Part shown: positions 28,863 through 38,915 of the stretch, piece by piece
Layout of the letters: each line of letters opens with the position of its first letter
How positions within the stretch are numbered: the stretch's first letter is position 1
Notes under the pieces: model-generated
Databases searched by the model: none
What the model was told of the DNA's origin: nothing
Seen by the model: only the letters and a program-made list of their open reading frames with translations
Translations under genes and position numbers: made by a program
Source: Tistrella mobilis
Lineage (GTDB): Bacteria > Pseudomonadota > Alphaproteobacteria > Tistrellales > Tistrellaceae
Length of the DNA: 64,000 nt
Direction: 5' to 3'
NCBI RefSeq assembly: GCF_041468085.1
Contig: NZ_CP121017.1
Location: 4,127,501-4,191,500 of the forward strand

Positions 28863-29774
28863 ATGACCGATCCCATCCGCCTGTTCGACCGTGCGCTCCT
28901 GCGCCGCCGGCGCGACCGCGCCGCCCGCGCCGGCGGTGATCACGGCTTCCTTGTTCGTGAAGTCGCCGAACGTCTGGCCGAACGGCTGGACGATGTGCTG
29001 CGGGATTTCCCCCGGGCGCTGATGATCGGCTCACGCGATGGCGCAAGCCGCGACGTTTTTCAGGGGCGGCGGGGCATCGAGACCCTGATCGGGCTGGACC
29101 TCTCCCCAGCCATGGCTGCCGCCGACCCGGGACCGGTCGTCGTGGCCGATGAAGAGCTGCTCCCCGTTGCCGACGGCTCGATGGACCTGGTGCTCGGCCT
29201 GTTTTCGCTGCACTGGACCAACGACCTGCCGGGCGCGCTGATCCAGATCGAACGCGCCTTGAAGCCCGACGGACTGTTCCTGGGCGCCATCGCCGGCGGC
29301 TCCAGCCTCAAGGAACTGCGCGAGGCGCTGACCATGGCCGAGATCGAGATCGACGGCGGGCTCTCGCCCCGCGTCTCGCCCTTCGCCGAACTGCGGGATG
29401 CAGCCGGGCTGATGCAGCGGGCGGGCTTTCAGCTGCCGGTGGTCGATGTCGACACCATCACGCTGACCTATGCCCATCCGCTGAAGCTTCTGACAGAGCT
29501 GCGGATGATCGGCGCCACCAACGTGCTGCACGATCGACGCCGGGCGCCGATGAAACGCGCCACCCTGATGCGGGCGATGGAGATCTATGTGGAGCGTTTT
29601 GCCCGCCCCGACGGTCGGGTGCCGGCAACGCTGGATCTGATTCACCTGGCCGGCTGGAAGAAGGCCGCCGGCCAGCCCCAGCCGCGCCGCCGCGGAACAG
29701 CCGATACGGCCATGAGCGACATGCTGGCACGGCTCAGGGCAGAGCTGCCCGGCGCAGACGGCAAGACAGGCTGA
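28863..29774 (+). CDS. SAM-dependent methyltransferase-domain protein (BioC/NDUFAF5-like)
   Basis: A 303-residue protein starting MTDPIRLFDRALLRRRRDRA, the pattern of alphaproteobacterial relatives of mitochondrial NDUFAF5, an arginine hydroxylase that modifies a complex I subunit. The methyltransferase core is present (LIGLDLSPAMAAA, then ADEELLPVADGSMDLVLGLFSLHW). The C-terminal part carries MIGATNVLHDRRRAPMKR. Biotin synthesis (BioC) is less likely since no other bio gene is near. It is convergent with the Nudix gene, four bases apart. Confidence 0.82.
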   Translation: MTDPIRLFDRALLRRRRDRAARAGGDHGFLVREVAERLAERLDDVLRDFPRALMIGSRDGASRDVFQGRRGIETLIGLDLSPAMAAADPGPVVVADEELLPVADGSMDLVLGLFSLHWTNDLPGALIQIERALKPDGLFLGAIAGGSSLKELREALTMAEIEIDGGLSPRVSPFAELRDAAGLMQRAGFQLPVVDVDTITLTYAHPLKLLTELRMIGATNVLHDRRRAPMKRATLMRAMEIYVERFARPDGRVPATLDLIHLAGWKKAAGQPQPRRRGTADTAMSDMLARLRAELPGADGKTG

Positions 29775-29778
29775 GAGA

Positions 29779-30258
29779 TCAGCCGCCGATCATGTCGCGG
29801 AGCATCGCGATCAGCGGCAGATCGGCCGGCGGCATCGGATAGTCGCGCAGCTTCGAGATCCGCACCCAGGCGAGTTCCTGCCCTTCACGCGGGATGGGCG
29901 TACCGCGCCATTGCCGGCAGACATAAACCGGCATCAGCAGGTGGAAATCCGGATAGGCATGGCTCGCGAAGGTGGCCGGCGCCAGACACGAGGTGCTGGT
30001 GTCGATGCCCAGCTCCTCGTGCAGCTCGCGCACCAGCGCCGCCTCGGGGCGCTCGCCCGGTGCCACCTTGCCACCGGGGAACTCCCACAGCCCGGCCATC
30101 GCCTTGCCTTCCGGGCGTTTGGCGATCAGCACCCGGTTGTCGGCATCGAGAAGTGCGACCGCAACCACCAGAAGCAGCTTTGCCGGACCGGCCGGCAGAG
30201 CCGGTGCCGCGGCACAGCCGTAGAGCTCTTCATCGCCGGCAGGTTCGGTCGCCGCCAT
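29779..30258 (-). CDS. MutT-type Nudix hydrolase
   Basis: A 159-residue Nudix protein. The Nudix box is complete: GGKVAPGERPEAALVREL followed by HEELG, fitting GX5EX7REUXEEXGU (about residues 62-84). The C-terminal half resembles MutT, which hydrolyses 8-oxo-dGTP to keep it out of DNA; other nucleoside diphosphate substrates are possible. It starts five bases after the argJ stop, so is probably co-transcribed with argJ. Confidence 0.88.
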   Translation of the reverse strand: MAATEPAGDEELYGCAAAPALPAGPAKLLLVVAVALLDADNRVLIAKRPEGKAMAGLWEFPGGKVAPGERPEAALVRELHEELGIDTSTSCLAPATFASHAYPDFHLLMPVYVCRQWRGTPIPREGQELAWVRISKLRDYPMPPADLPLIAMLRDMIGG

Positions 30259-30263
30259 GCCGC

Positions 30264-31502
30264 TCAGCTCCGGTAGTCGGCGTTGATGTCGATATAGCCG
30301 TGGGTCAGGTCGCAGGTCCAGACCGTGGCCACGCCCTCGCCGATACCGACATCGACCGCAATGTCGATCTCCTGTCCCTTCATATAGCCGGCGACATAGG
30401 CCTTCTCGTCATAGTCGGGATGAACCGCGCCGTTCTCGGCGACCAGCACGCCGCCGATATGAATGCGCAGCCGGTCCTCGGCCACCCGCTCGCCCGATCG
30501 GCCGAGGGCTGCCACGATGCGGCCCCAATTGGCGTCGGAACCGGCGATGGCGGTCTTCACCAGGGGCGAGTTGGCGACAGTCAGGCCGATGCGGCGGGCG
30601 GCGCCGTCATCCTCGGCGCCGGTGATCTTCAGGGTGACGAATTTGGTCGCCCCTTCGCCATCGCGCACCACCTGGCGGGCGAGGTCCGAGAGCACGGCCT
30701 CCAGCGCCTCGGCGAAGGCCGCGCCGTCCGCATCCTCTTCGGCCAGCACCGGATTGCCGGCGGCACCGGTCGCGAACAGCATGACGCAGTCATTGGTCGA
30801 GGTATCGCCATCGACCGTGATGGCGTTGAACGAGCGATCGACACCGCGGGCGAGCAGGCGCTGCGCCAGCGTCGCGCCGATCGCGGCATCGGTGAAGACG
30901 AACCCCAGCATGGTCGCCATGTTCGGTGCGATCATGCCGGACCCCTTGGCGAAGCCCACCACCGTGACGCTGCGGCCGCCGATGGTCACGGTGGCGGCCG
31001 CGCCCTTCGGGAAGGTGTCGGTGGTCATGATCGACTTCGCGGCCGGCGCCCAGGCATCGGCCGCATCGCTGGCGCGGCCCGACAGATCGGCCATCATATC
31101 GACGATCGGCTTCGGATCGAGCGGCACGCCGATCACGCCGGTCGAGGCCACGAAGACCTCTTCGCGGGCGCAACCCAGCACGGCCGCGGCACCATCGACT
31201 TCGGCTGCAACCGCACGGGCGCCGGTCGGCCCGGTGAAGGCGTTGGCGTTGCCGGCATTCACCACCAGCGCCCGGGCACGACCACCCGCGAGTGCGGTCT
31301 CGCACCAACGCACCGGCGCGGCACGGGTCGACGAGGTGGTGAAGCACCCGGCCACGACCGTGCCGGGGGCGAATTCCGCCCAAAGCAGGTCGTCGCGGCC
31401 CTTGTAGCGCAGACCGGTCATGCCGGTGGCGAGACGGACCCCCGCAACCTGGGGCAGATCGGGGAAGGCGGCAGGGGCCAGCGGCGACGTCTTGGCGCTC
31501 AT
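30264..31502 (-). CDS. argJ: Bifunctional ornithine acetyltransferase/N-acetylglutamate synthase
   Basis: Transfers acetyl from N-acetylornithine to glutamate, closing the acetyl cycle of arginine synthesis. Start at 31502 (ATG, GGAGA seven bases upstream) gives 412 residues. The self-cleavage site lies in PNMATML, with the nucleophilic Thr near 197. Other family strings are KGSGMIAPNMATM and ITVDGDTSTNDCV. The precursor is expected to split into alpha and beta chains. A TTG two codons upstream (31508) is not favoured. Confidence 0.96.
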   Translation of the reverse strand: MSAKTSPLAPAAFPDLPQVAGVRLATGMTGLRYKGRDDLLWAEFAPGTVVAGCFTTSSTRAAPVRWCETALAGGRARALVVNAGNANAFTGPTGARAVAAEVDGAAAVLGCAREEVFVASTGVIGVPLDPKPIVDMMADLSGRASDAADAWAPAAKSIMTTDTFPKGAAATVTIGGRSVTVVGFAKGSGMIAPNMATMLGFVFTDAAIGATLAQRLLARGVDRSFNAITVDGDTSTNDCVMLFATGAAGNPVLAEEDADGAAFAEALEAVLSDLARQVVRDGEGATKFVTLKITGAEDDGAARRIGLTVANSPLVKTAIAGSDANWGRIVAALGRSGERVAEDRLRIHIGGVLVAENGAVHPDYDEKAYVAGYMKGQEIDIAVDVGIGEGVATVWTCDLTHGYIDINADYRS

Positions 31503-31584
31503 GGGCAATCTCTCCGGACGGTATGACGGCGGAGGATGATGTCATCCCCCGCCGTGTGGATCGGCAGACTGAAGATGGCGCGCG

Positions 31585-32511
31585 TCAGCCCTGGGGCTTC
31601 GCGGCCGGGGTCTGGGCGGCGGGCGCCTCGGATGCGGGCGCTCCGGCGGCAGGGGCGGCAGCCGCGGGGGCCGCCTCCTCGACACGCTCGATCTTCGCAT
31701 CCTTGCGCAGCGCCTCAAGCGTCTGATCGACGGTCTTGCGCTGCAGCTCCATCTCCAGCTCCTGCTTCTTCTCGTCGAAGGAGGGGACCGGCTGCTTGCG
31801 GCGCTCTTCCAGCTTGATCAGATGCCAGCCGAACTGGGTCTGGACGGGGCCGGAAACCTCGCCCGGCTTCATCGCGAAGGCGGCATCGGCGAAGGGCTTC
31901 ACCATCCGGTCGGCGGTGAAGAAGCCGAGATCGCCGCCATTGGCCGCTCCGGGGTCGGTCGACTTCTCCGACGCGAGCTTGGCGAAATCCGCCCCCTTGT
32001 CGAGTTCGGCCTTGATCGCCTTGGCCTCGTCCTCGCTCGCCACCAGGATATGGCGGGCATGAACCTCGTCCTCGGGCTGGAAATCCTTCTTGAAGGCTTC
32101 GTATTCGGCCTTCAGCGCATCCTCGGTGACCGCATCATCGATCAGCTTCGTCAGATACGACTCGGTCAGCACCCGGTCGGCGGCGCGCTGGATGCGGGTC
32201 TTGATCTCCGCATCCTCTTCCAGACCCTGCTTGCGGGCGGCTTCGACCATCAGCCGGCTGCTGATCACATTGTCGAGCAGCGTATCATAAAGCTGCGCGA
32301 AGGGCAGCGAACGATAGGGCGGCGGCAGGGTTTCGTACGCCGCGACCACGTCCGAGCGATGGATCTCGGCGCCGTCGACGCGGGCAACCACCGGATCGTC
32401 GGCTGCGGGCTTCGCCTCGTCGGCGCGCAGCGCCGGGACATGGGTGACCGAGGCGAGAAGCAGGGCGGCGAGGGCGGCAGTGATCGGCCGGCGCGCGCTG
32501 CGGATGAGCAT
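31585..32511 (-). CDS. Periplasmic parvulin-type peptidyl-prolyl isomerase
   Basis: A 308-residue exported foldase. Signal peptide residues 1-29 (cleavage near ALRA), SurA/PrsA-like N-terminal helices (about 40-145), one PpiC rotamase domain (about 148-245) with ARHILVASEDEA and GGDLGFFTADRMVKPF, and an Ala/Pro-rich tail from about 280. It probably helps outer-membrane proteins fold. It sits between secA (divergent) and argJ; no lipobox cysteine follows the signal peptide. Confidence 0.88.
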   Translation of the reverse strand: MLIRSARRPITAALAALLLASVTHVPALRADEAKPAADDPVVARVDGAEIHRSDVVAAYETLPPPYRSLPFAQLYDTLLDNVISSRLMVEAARKQGLEEDAEIKTRIQRAADRVLTESYLTKLIDDAVTEDALKAEYEAFKKDFQPEDEVHARHILVASEDEAKAIKAELDKGADFAKLASEKSTDPGAANGGDLGFFTADRMVKPFADAAFAMKPGEVSGPVQTQFGWHLIKLEERRKQPVPSFDEKKQELEMELQRKTVDQTLEALRKDAKIERVEEAAPAAAAPAAGAPASEAPAAQTPAAKPQG

Positions 32512-32878
32512 GCGGACAGTCTCCCTAAGGGTCGGTCGGGGCGCGGGGATCGGGCAGAGGTCGCCGGCCCGTCAGGACGCCTGCCGACGACTTCGCCGCC
32601 AGCAGATCAGGACGCTCATGATGCACAGGCCAACGCTGATCACAAGTGCCGAAAACCCATGACCTTGCAAGCGTGCAGCGCCATCGGCGACGAAGCGCCG
32701 GCCGCACCCCCCGCGTGATTGACAGGGCACCCACGACCCCTTATTTGAGGAACGTTCGTGGAGGCGGGTTCCGCTCGCATCCATGTTCAGTCGCGCGCAT
32801 GATGACGTCGCCGTCCGCACCCCGCATGCTCCGGTCCGGACGGTCTCGCGTGTTTCGTGGAGCAGGTCAGGGGATTAC
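32512..32878. other. Divergent intergenic region before secA
   Basis: 367 bases between the parvulin gene and secA. The right part carries a good sigma-70-like promoter for secA (separate entry). The left part, minus strand, has a short open frame ending at 32572 whose last ~25 residues look like one membrane span followed by RRSRRQAS; it has no clear ribosome-binding site and I do not call it. I see no repeats or strong hairpin. Confidence 0.6.
32719..32747 (+). promoter_or_regulatory. Probable secA promoter
   Basis: A perfect -35 box TTGACA (32719-32724) is followed after 17 bases by TATTTG (32742-32747). The predicted start lies about 125 bases before the secA ATG, leaving a leader of that length. 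Confidence 0.5.
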
Positions 32879-35554
32879 ATGTTCGGCGCTCTTGCCCGGC
32901 GGGTTTTCGGAACCGCCAACGATCGGACGGTGAAGTCGCTCCAGCGGGCGGTGCAGGCCATCAACGCCAAGGAGCCCGAGGTTCAGGCCCTCGACGATGC
33001 GGCGCTGCGCGCGCGCACCGACCAGTTCCGCGAGCGTCTCGCCAAAGGTGAGACGCCCGACTCCATTCTGGTGGATGCCTTCGCAACCGTGCGCGAGGCC
33101 GCGCGACGGGTACTGGGCCAGCGGCATTTCGACGTCCAGCTGATCGGCGGCATGGTTCTGCACCAGGGCAAGATCGCCGAGATGAAGACCGGCGAAGGCA
33201 AGACCCTGGTTTCGACGCTTGCCGCCTACCTCAATGCGATTGAGGGCAAGGGCGTGCATGTCGTGACGGTGAACGATTATCTGGCCCGGCGCGACTCGCA
33301 CTGGATGGGTCAGGTCCATCGCTTCCTGGGCCTGACGGTCGGCGTGATCCTGCCCGGCATGGACGACCATTCCCGCCGGCTCGCCTATGCCGCCGACATC
33401 ACCTACGGCACCAATAACGAGTTCGGCTTCGACTATCTGCGCGACAACATGAAGTACGGTCTGGACCAGATGGTCCAGAGGCCGTTCAACTTCGCCGTCG
33501 TCGACGAGGTCGACAGTATTCTGATCGACGAGGCACGCACGCCGCTGATCATCTCGGGGCCGACCGAGGACAATTCCGACCTGTACCGTCTGGTCGACAC
33601 CTTCATTCCCGGCCTGGGCGATGAGGATTTCGAAAAGGACGAGAAGCAGCGCACGGTGATCCTGACCGAGGCCGGCCAGGAGCGGATCGAGACCGGGCTG
33701 CGCGAGGCCGGTCTGATCCAGGGCGGGCTCTACGACGTCGAGAACGTCGCCATCGTCCATCACGTGAACCAGGCGCTGCGCGCCCACAAGCTGTTCACCC
33801 GCGACGTGGACTACATCGTCAAGGATGACAAGGTCATCATCATCGACGAGTTCACCGGCCGCATGATGGACGGACGCCGCTATTCCGAGGGCCTGCACCA
33901 GGCTCTGGAAGCCAAGGAGCGGGTGACGATCCAGAACGAGAACCAGACGCTGGCCTCGATCACCTTCCAGAACTATTTCCGCCTCTATCCGAAGCTGTCG
34001 GGCATGACCGGCACGGCGCTGACCGAGGCGGGCGAGTTCGGCGAGATCTACAAGCTTGAAGTCGTCGCCATCCCGACCAACCGGCCGGTGCAGCGCAAGG
34101 ATGCCGATGACGAGGTCTACCGGACCGAGCGCGAGAAGATCCAGGCGATCGTCGCCGAGGTGAAGCAGGCCTCGGCCAAGGGCCAGCCGGTGCTGATCGG
34201 CACGGTCTCGATCGAAAAGTCGGAACTGATCTCGCGGCTGTTCACCGAGGCCGGCGTGCCCCATCAGGTGCTGAACGCCCGCTATCACGAGCAGGAAGCC
34301 CAGATCGTCGCCCAGGCCGGCCGCCCGGGTGCCGTGACCATCGCGACCAATATGGCCGGCCGCGGTACCGACATCCAGCTCGGCGGCAATCTTCAGATGC
34401 GGGTCGAGGTCGAACTGGCCGACGTCACCGACGAGGCGGAGCGCACCCGCCGCACCGCCGAAATCGCAGCCCAGCTCGAAGAGGCCAAGGCGAAGGTGAT
34501 GGCGGCCGGCGGCCTCTACGTCATCGGCTCGGAACGCCATGAAAGCCGGCGCATCGACAACCAGCTCCGCGGCCGGTCGGGCCGTCAGGGCGATCCCGGT
34601 GCGTCGAAATTCTTCGTCTCGCTCGAAGACGACCTGATGCGCATCTTCGGCTCGGAGCGCATCGACGGGATGCTGAAGCGGCTGGGTCTGGAAGAGGGTG
34701 AGGCGATCACCCATCCCTGGATCAACAAGGCGCTGGAAAAGGCCCAGCAGAAAGTCGAAGCCCGCAACTTCGACATCCGCAAGAACCTGCTGCGCTATGA
34801 CGACGTGATGAACGACCAGCGCAAGGTCGTCTACGAACAGCGCCGCGAGATGATGAATGCCGAGCGCGTCGACGACACCGTGCTGTCGATGCGCCACGAG
34901 GTCATCGGTGAGATCGTCTCGGAATACGCCCCCGAGAAGTCTTACCCCGAGCAGTGGAAGGTCGACGATCTGACCGAGCGCTGCCGCAAGGTGCTGGCGG
35001 TCGACCTGCCGATCAAGGACTGGGCGGCAGAGGAAGGCATCGATCCCGACATCCTGCGCGAGCGGATCACCCAGGCATCCGATGCCGTGATGGCGCAGAA
35101 GATCGAGGCCTATGGTGCCGAGACCATGCACCGGGTCGAGAAGAGCCTGCTGCTTCAGATCATCGACCACCATTGGAAGGAGCATCTGCTCCAGCTGGAC
35201 TATCTCCGCCAGGGCATCGTGCTGCGCGCCTATGCGCAGAAGGATCCGCTGAACGAGTACAAGCGCGAGGCCTTCTCGCTGTTCGAGGCGATGCTGGATC
35301 GCATGCGCGAGACCGTGACCCAGGTGCTGTCGCATCTGGAGATCCGCATGGCCGGCGCCCAGCCGCAGGAAGCGGAACGGCCGATGCAGCCGACCGCCGA
35401 AAGCCTGCCCGGCCCGGCGGCCGTGACCGATGCCCCGGGCGAGGATGCCCCGCCGGAGGCCCTGCCCGCCGGCTGGGAGCGCACGCCCCGCAACAGCAAC
35501 TGCCCCTGCGGTTCCGGCAAGAAGTTCAAGCACTGCCACGGCCGGCTGGTCTGA
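32879..35554 (+). CDS. secA: Protein translocase ATPase SecA
   Basis: Motor ATPase that threads preproteins through SecYEG. ATG at 32879 with AGGGG six bases upstream gives 891 residues starting [16 protein letters not shown]; an in-frame ATG at 32783 would add 32 residues of non-family sequence. Seen: Walker [11 protein letters not shown] near 102, Walker [17 protein letters not shown] near 207, preprotein cross-linking domain, second nucleotide-binding domain with [11 protein letters not shown] and [13 protein letters not shown], helical scaffold, and a C-terminal zinc-binding SecB site ([14 protein letters not shown]). Confidence 0.97.
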   Translation: MFGALARRVFGTANDRTVKSLQRAVQAINAKEPEVQALDDAALRARTDQFRERLAKGETPDSILVDAFATVREAARRVLGQRHFDVQLIGGMVLHQGKIAEMKTGEGKTLVSTLAAYLNAIEGKGVHVVTVNDYLARRDSHWMGQVHRFLGLTVGVILPGMDDHSRRLAYAADITYGTNNEFGFDYLRDNMKYGLDQMVQRPFNFAVVDEVDSILIDEARTPLIISGPTEDNSDLYRLVDTFIPGLGDEDFEKDEKQRTVILTEAGQERIETGLREAGLIQGGLYDVENVAIVHHVNQALRAHKLFTRDVDYIVKDDKVIIIDEFTGRMMDGRRYSEGLHQALEAKERVTIQNENQTLASITFQNYFRLYPKLSGMTGTALTEAGEFGEIYKLEVVAIPTNRPVQRKDADDEVYRTEREKIQAIVAEVKQASAKGQPVLIGTVSIEKSELISRLFTEAGVPHQVLNARYHEQEAQIVAQAGRPGAVTIATNMAGRGTDIQLGGNLQMRVEVELADVTDEAERTRRTAEIAAQLEEAKAKVMAAGGLYVIGSERHESRRIDNQLRGRSGRQGDPGASKFFVSLEDDLMRIFGSERIDGMLKRLGLEEGEAITHPWINKALEKAQQKVEARNFDIRKNLLRYDDVMNDQRKVVYEQRREMMNAERVDDTVLSMRHEVIGEIVSEYAPEKSYPEQWKVDDLTERCRKVLAVDLPIKDWAAEEGIDPDILRERITQASDAVMAQKIEAYGAETMHRVEKSLLLQIIDHHWKEHLLQLDYLRQGIVLRAYAQKDPLNEYKREAFSLFEAMLDRMRETVTQVLSHLEIRMAGAQPQEAERPMQPTAESLPGPAAVTDAPGEDAPPEALPAGWERTPRNSNCPCGSGKKFKHCHGRLV

Positions 35555-35576
35555 GACGGATCCGCTGCAGACGACG

Positions 35577-35617
35577 CGCAAACGCCCGCGGCATCATGGA
35601 TGTCGCGGGCGTTTGCG
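35577..35617 (+). terminator. Hairpin terminator after secA
   Basis: Fourteen-base perfect arms (35577-35590 and 35604-35617) extend inward across GCATC/GATGT to a three-base loop. It lies 22 bases after the secA stop. Few T residues follow, so it may need Rho or act as mRNA 3' protection. Confidence 0.65.
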
Positions 35618-35803
35618 TTGGAAGAGCCGCCCGTCCACCGTGGCGAGGGTGAGCAGCAGTGCCCAGGCCCTGCCATCGAGTGCGGGGGGAGCGGAAGACA
35701 TGGGGCGCGCGCACCTCGGCGATGGTTGAAACCACCACAAGCTGTCACCCGAAACCGTGGATCCCGCCATCCGCGGGCGGACGGCACATCCGGCGGATCC
35801 GGA

Positions 35804-36640
35804 TCAGGCGTCGAAACGCCAGACCGCGTCCGCCGCGCCAGGGGCCAGGGCAAACGGGTCTTCTGCAGAACCGGTCATCAGAACCGCGGTGTCATGGATG
35901 CCCAGATCGGCCAGCTGGTGGGGCGTGCCGTTGCCGAAGGCGAGATGGCCGCGACCGATGATGCCCAGCACCACCGCCGGCGGCTCCGCATCCCTCAGCG
36001 CCCGGGCGATATTGCAGGCGAAGGCCCGATCCCAGACCTGCTGAGCCATGACGAAGCGATCAAAACGCCGGGCAGCTTCGGGATCAGCTGCCGGATCGGC
36101 CATGACACGGCCGGTCATGGCGGCAAGCTGGCGCCGGTAGGGATCAGAGGCGGGCGCCGGACGGGAAATGCCCTCGGCCGCAGCAAATCCTGCGGCGGCA
36201 TCCCACCCCTCGCGCCCCACCTGCCGCACCAGATCGCGCGGACAGTTGAGCGCCAGCATCCTGACACCCGGCCTGCGGCAGAAGCGGATCAGCGGCCGAT
36301 AGAGTTCCGGATCGAACCCCCAGACCGCCTTCCAGTCCACTTCCTCAAGAAAAGCTTCGAAGCTGGGGATCGCCCCGCGCGTCCAGGCATCGAGCACGGG
36401 CTGGACGCGGGTCGGAAACATCTCAAAGCCCACCGCCATCCGGCCCGCACGATCACAGCCGTGGCGGTCGTACAGCAGATGGCCGAGATAGGCCTGCCAG
36501 TGATGAATGGCGGCATCGTCATGGCGCTCTCCGGCGAGCACCACCCTGGCCCGCCCGATCCGGTCGAGCAGGGTGGCTTCGCCCAGCGGCGCACCGGTCG
36601 CGGGATCGACCCAGTCGCCGGGAACCAGCCGCGTACTCAA
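35804..36640 (-). CDS. ChaN family (heme/iron-uptake-like) protein
   Basis: A 278-residue protein of the ChaN/Tiki superfamily (EreA/ChaN fold). Family motifs: [16 protein letters not shown] near 35-50, AVGFEMFP, and a late [13 protein letters not shown]. ChaN of Campylobacter binds paired hemes; whether this protein does is unknown. No signal peptide or lipobox is seen. The start appears to be TTG at 36640, overlapping the accA stop TGA; no better start fits before the conserved part, and no strong ribosome-binding site is visible, so translation coupled to accA is likely. Confidence 0.75.
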   Translation of the reverse strand: MSTRLVPGDWVDPATGAPLGEATLLDRIGRARVVLAGERHDDAAIHHWQAYLGHLLYDRHGCDRAGRMAVGFEMFPTRVQPVLDAWTRGAIPSFEAFLEEVDWKAVWGFDPELYRPLIRFCRRPGVRMLALNCPRDLVRQVGREGWDAAAGFAAAEGISRPAPASDPYRRQLAAMTGRVMADPAADPEAARRFDRFVMAQQVWDRAFACNIARALRDAEPPAVVLGIIGRGHLAFGNGTPHQLADLGIHDTAVLMTGSAEDPFALAPGAADAVWRFDA

Positions 36641-37590
36641 TCGAGATCGCGGCCCATGGCGATGAACTTGTCGCGGCGCAGATTGCGCAGCTCGTCGCCA
36701 CTCTTCGTTTCCAGATCGGCCAGCGCCGCCTCGATCGCGCGACCGACGGACGCCATGGCGGCGGCCGGGTCGCGATGGGCGCCGCCCATCGGCTCGTCGA
36801 TGATCTGGTCGATCAGCTTCAGGCGGAACAGGTCCTGCGCGGTCAGCTTCAGCGCCTCGGCGGCATCCCTGGCATTCTCGCCCGAGCGCCAGAGGATCGA
36901 GGCGCAGCCCTCGGGGCTGATCACCGAATAGATCGAGTGCTCCAGCATCATGACCTTGTTGGCGGCCGCAAGCGCGATCGCGCCACCGCTGCCGCCCTCG
37001 CCGATCACGACCGCAATCGCCGGCACCCGCAGGTCCAGGCCGACCTCGATCGAACGCGCGATCGCCTCTGCCTGGCCGCGCTCTTCGGCGCCGACACCCG
37101 GATAGGCACCGGCGGTGTCGACGAAGGTCACCACCGGCAGGCCGAAGCGGTCGGCCATGCGCATCAGGCGCTGGGCCTTGCGGTAGCCTTCCGGACGGGC
37201 CATACCGAAATTGTGGCGCACCCGGCTCTCGACGTCATGGCCCTTCTCCTGGCCGATGACCATCACCGCCCGCTCGCCGATCCGGCCGAGGCCGCCGATC
37301 ACCGCCTGGTCCTCGCCGAAAACCCGGTCACCCGCAAGCGGGGTGAAATCCGTCACCAGCGCCTGGAGGTAGTGGCTGAAATGCGGCCGTTCCGGGTGAC
37401 GGGCGACCTGGGTCTTCTGCCAGGGGGAGAGCTTGGCGTAGATCTGGCGCAGCAGCCGGTCGACCTTGGTCTCGAGCTTGCCGACCTCCTCGACGATGTT
37501 GACCCCGGTCTCGCCCGACAGATGGCGAAGTTCCTTGATCTTCCCTTCGAGCTCCGCGATCGGCTTCTCGAAATCCAGGAAATGGTTCAT
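36637..37590 (-). CDS. accA: Acetyl-CoA carboxylase carboxyltransferase subunit alpha
   Basis: Alpha subunit of the carboxyltransferase that moves the carboxyl from biotin to acetyl-CoA, the first step of fatty acid synthesis. ATG at 37590 gives 317 residues beginning [18 protein letters not shown]. Family strings [29 protein letters not shown] and [15 protein letters not shown] are complete. The partner accD is not in the window. The ChaN-like gene overlaps its 3' end. Confidence 0.97.
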   Translation of the reverse strand: MNHFLDFEKPIAELEGKIKELRHLSGETGVNIVEEVGKLETKVDRLLRQIYAKLSPWQKTQVARHPERPHFSHYLQALVTDFTPLAGDRVFGEDQAVIGGLGRIGERAVMVIGQEKGHDVESRVRHNFGMARPEGYRKAQRLMRMADRFGLPVVTFVDTAGAYPGVGAEERGQAEAIARSIEVGLDLRVPAIAVVIGEGGSGGAIALAAANKVMMLEHSIYSVISPEGCASILWRSGENARDAAEALKLTAQDLFRLKLIDQIIDEPMGGAHRDPAAAMASVGRAIEAALADLETKSGDELRNLRRDKFIAMGRDLD

Positions 37591-37710
37591 GGAGGGCTCT
37601 CGGCTGGTGGCTGGGACGTCGCGGCCATACATGCCCCCTCAAAACGGGAGCGACAAGGGTTGAGACGGCCGGAAACGACGGTTTCCCGATGTCGGGCGGC
37701 ACCTTAGCCC

Positions 37711-37744
37711 AAAAAAAACGGCGGTGCCAGATCCGGCACCGCCG
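37711..37744 (-). terminator. Rho-independent terminator of mclA
   Basis: On the minus strand a 10-bp stem CGGCGGTGCC/GGCACCGCCG with loop GGATCT is followed directly by eight T residues. It starts 30 bases after the mclA stop. The strongest textbook intrinsic terminator in the window. Confidence 0.92.
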
Positions 37745-37774
37745 CAGAAGCCTGCCCCCGGGGCCGGCAGGGGC

Positions 37775-38758
37775 TCAGCGCCCGGCGATCTGATCAGCCT
37801 TGGCGACGATACCCTGGGCCTGACGGATCGAAGCGATGTCGATCAGCTTGCCGTCGAGGGTAACCGCACCGCGGCCTTCCTTCTGGGCCTGCTCCATCGC
37901 TTCCAGGATACGGCGGGCCTTGGTGACGTCCTTCTCCGACGGCGACATCACCTCGTTGGCGATATCGACCTGCGACGGATGGATCGCCCATTTGCCCTCG
38001 CAGCCGAGCGCCGCCGAACGCAGCGCCTGGGCGCGATAGCCGTCCGGGTCCGAGATGTCGCCGAACGGGCCGTCGATCGGGCGCAGACCGTTGGCGCGGG
38101 CGGCAACCACCATGCGCGAGATGGCATAATGCCACTGATCGCCCCAGTGATAATCGCGCTTGCCCGAAGCGTCGGCCTCCGTCAGCACACCGTATTCGGC
38201 ATTGGCACCGCCGATATTGGTGGTACGGGCACGGGTAGAGGCGGAGTAGTCGGCCACGCCGAAATGCAGCGACTCAAGACGCGGGCTGGCCTTGGCGATC
38301 TCGTTGATGTTGGCCATGCCGAGCGCGGTCTCGATGATCAGCTCAAAACCGATGCGGTGCTTGATGCCCTTGGCCTGCTCGATCTGGGTAACCAGCATGT
38401 CCAGCGCATAGACGTCGCCGGCGGTGCCGATCTTCGGGATCATGATCAGGTCGAGGTTGTGGCCGGCCTGCTCCACCACATCGACGACGTCACGATACAT
38501 GTAATGCGTATCGAGGCCGTTGATGCGCACGCTCATCGTCTTGCCGTTGCCGCGCCAGTCGATGTCATTCAGGGCCTGGATGACGTTCTTGCGGGCCTGC
38601 TCCTTGTCGTCCGGCGCCACGGCATCTTCAAGGTCCAGGAAGATCACATCCGACGGGCCCTTGGCCGCCTTCTCGAAGAATTTCGGGCTCGAACCCGGCA
38701 CGGCGAGTTCGCTGCGGTTGAGGCGCGGGGTCGCCTCCTTGACGATCGTGAAGCTCAT
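37775..38758 (-). CDS. mclA: Malyl-CoA/beta-methylmalyl-CoA lyase (HpcH/CitE family)
   Basis: Cleaves malyl-CoA to acetyl-CoA and glyoxylate (and often beta-methylmalyl-CoA), used in the serine cycle or the ethylmalonyl-CoA pathway. The 327-residue product begins MSFTIVKEATPRLNRSELAV and follows Methylobacterium MclA closely as I recall it: FLDLEDAVAPDDKEQARKN, MSVRINGLDTHYMYRD, GFELIIETALGMANINEI, FGVADYSASTRARTTNIG, and GLRPIDGPFGDISDPDGY. The catalytic Arg and Mg-binding Glu/Asp residues sit in these strings. It is divergent from an iclR-family gene and ends at a strong terminator. Confidence 0.9.
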   Translation of the reverse strand: MSFTIVKEATPRLNRSELAVPGSSPKFFEKAAKGPSDVIFLDLEDAVAPDDKEQARKNVIQALNDIDWRGNGKTMSVRINGLDTHYMYRDVVDVVEQAGHNLDLIMIPKIGTAGDVYALDMLVTQIEQAKGIKHRIGFELIIETALGMANINEIAKASPRLESLHFGVADYSASTRARTTNIGGANAEYGVLTEADASGKRDYHWGDQWHYAISRMVVAARANGLRPIDGPFGDISDPDGYRAQALRSAALGCEGKWAIHPSQVDIANEVMSPSEKDVTKARRILEAMEQAQKEGRGAVTLDGKLIDIASIRQAQGIVAKADQIAGR

Positions 38759-38870
38759 GGGTCTCGCTCTCCGGATGTTCGTGTCCGGGCGCCCGGCAAG
38801 TGAGAGGGGAGAAACGCCGCGCCCGTTGTCGCGGTGCACCATAACAAAGCCCCTGCGCCCCTGCAAGAAA

Positions 38871-38897
38871 ATGGAAGGCCTTTCCATTCTATGGAAA
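38871..38897. promoter_or_regulatory. Triple phased half-sites, probable IclR operator
   Basis: ATGGAA at 38871, TTTCCAT at 38881 and ATGGAAA at 38891 lie at exact 10-base steps, so two overlapping palindromes share the central half-site. The right-hand pair has perfect 7-base arms around TCT. TGGAAA/TTTCCA arms are the usual IclR-family pattern. The array ends 19 bases before the iclR start and lies 113 bases from mclA. Confidence 0.65.
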
Positions 38898-38915
38898 ACA
38901 CGGCAAGGACGTGCT

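Noticed and set aside
27885-28943. A longer ComF starting at 28943
   Set aside because: The added residues overlap the divergent methyltransferase gene and its promoter, and are not family-like; the Cys-rich region starts after 28742 with a strong ribosome-binding site.
32572-32820. A minus-strand short gene with a membrane-like C-terminus before secA
   Set aside because: Its first half looks like shadow sequence, starts with no ribosome-binding site, and only the last ~25 residues look plausible. Too weak to call.
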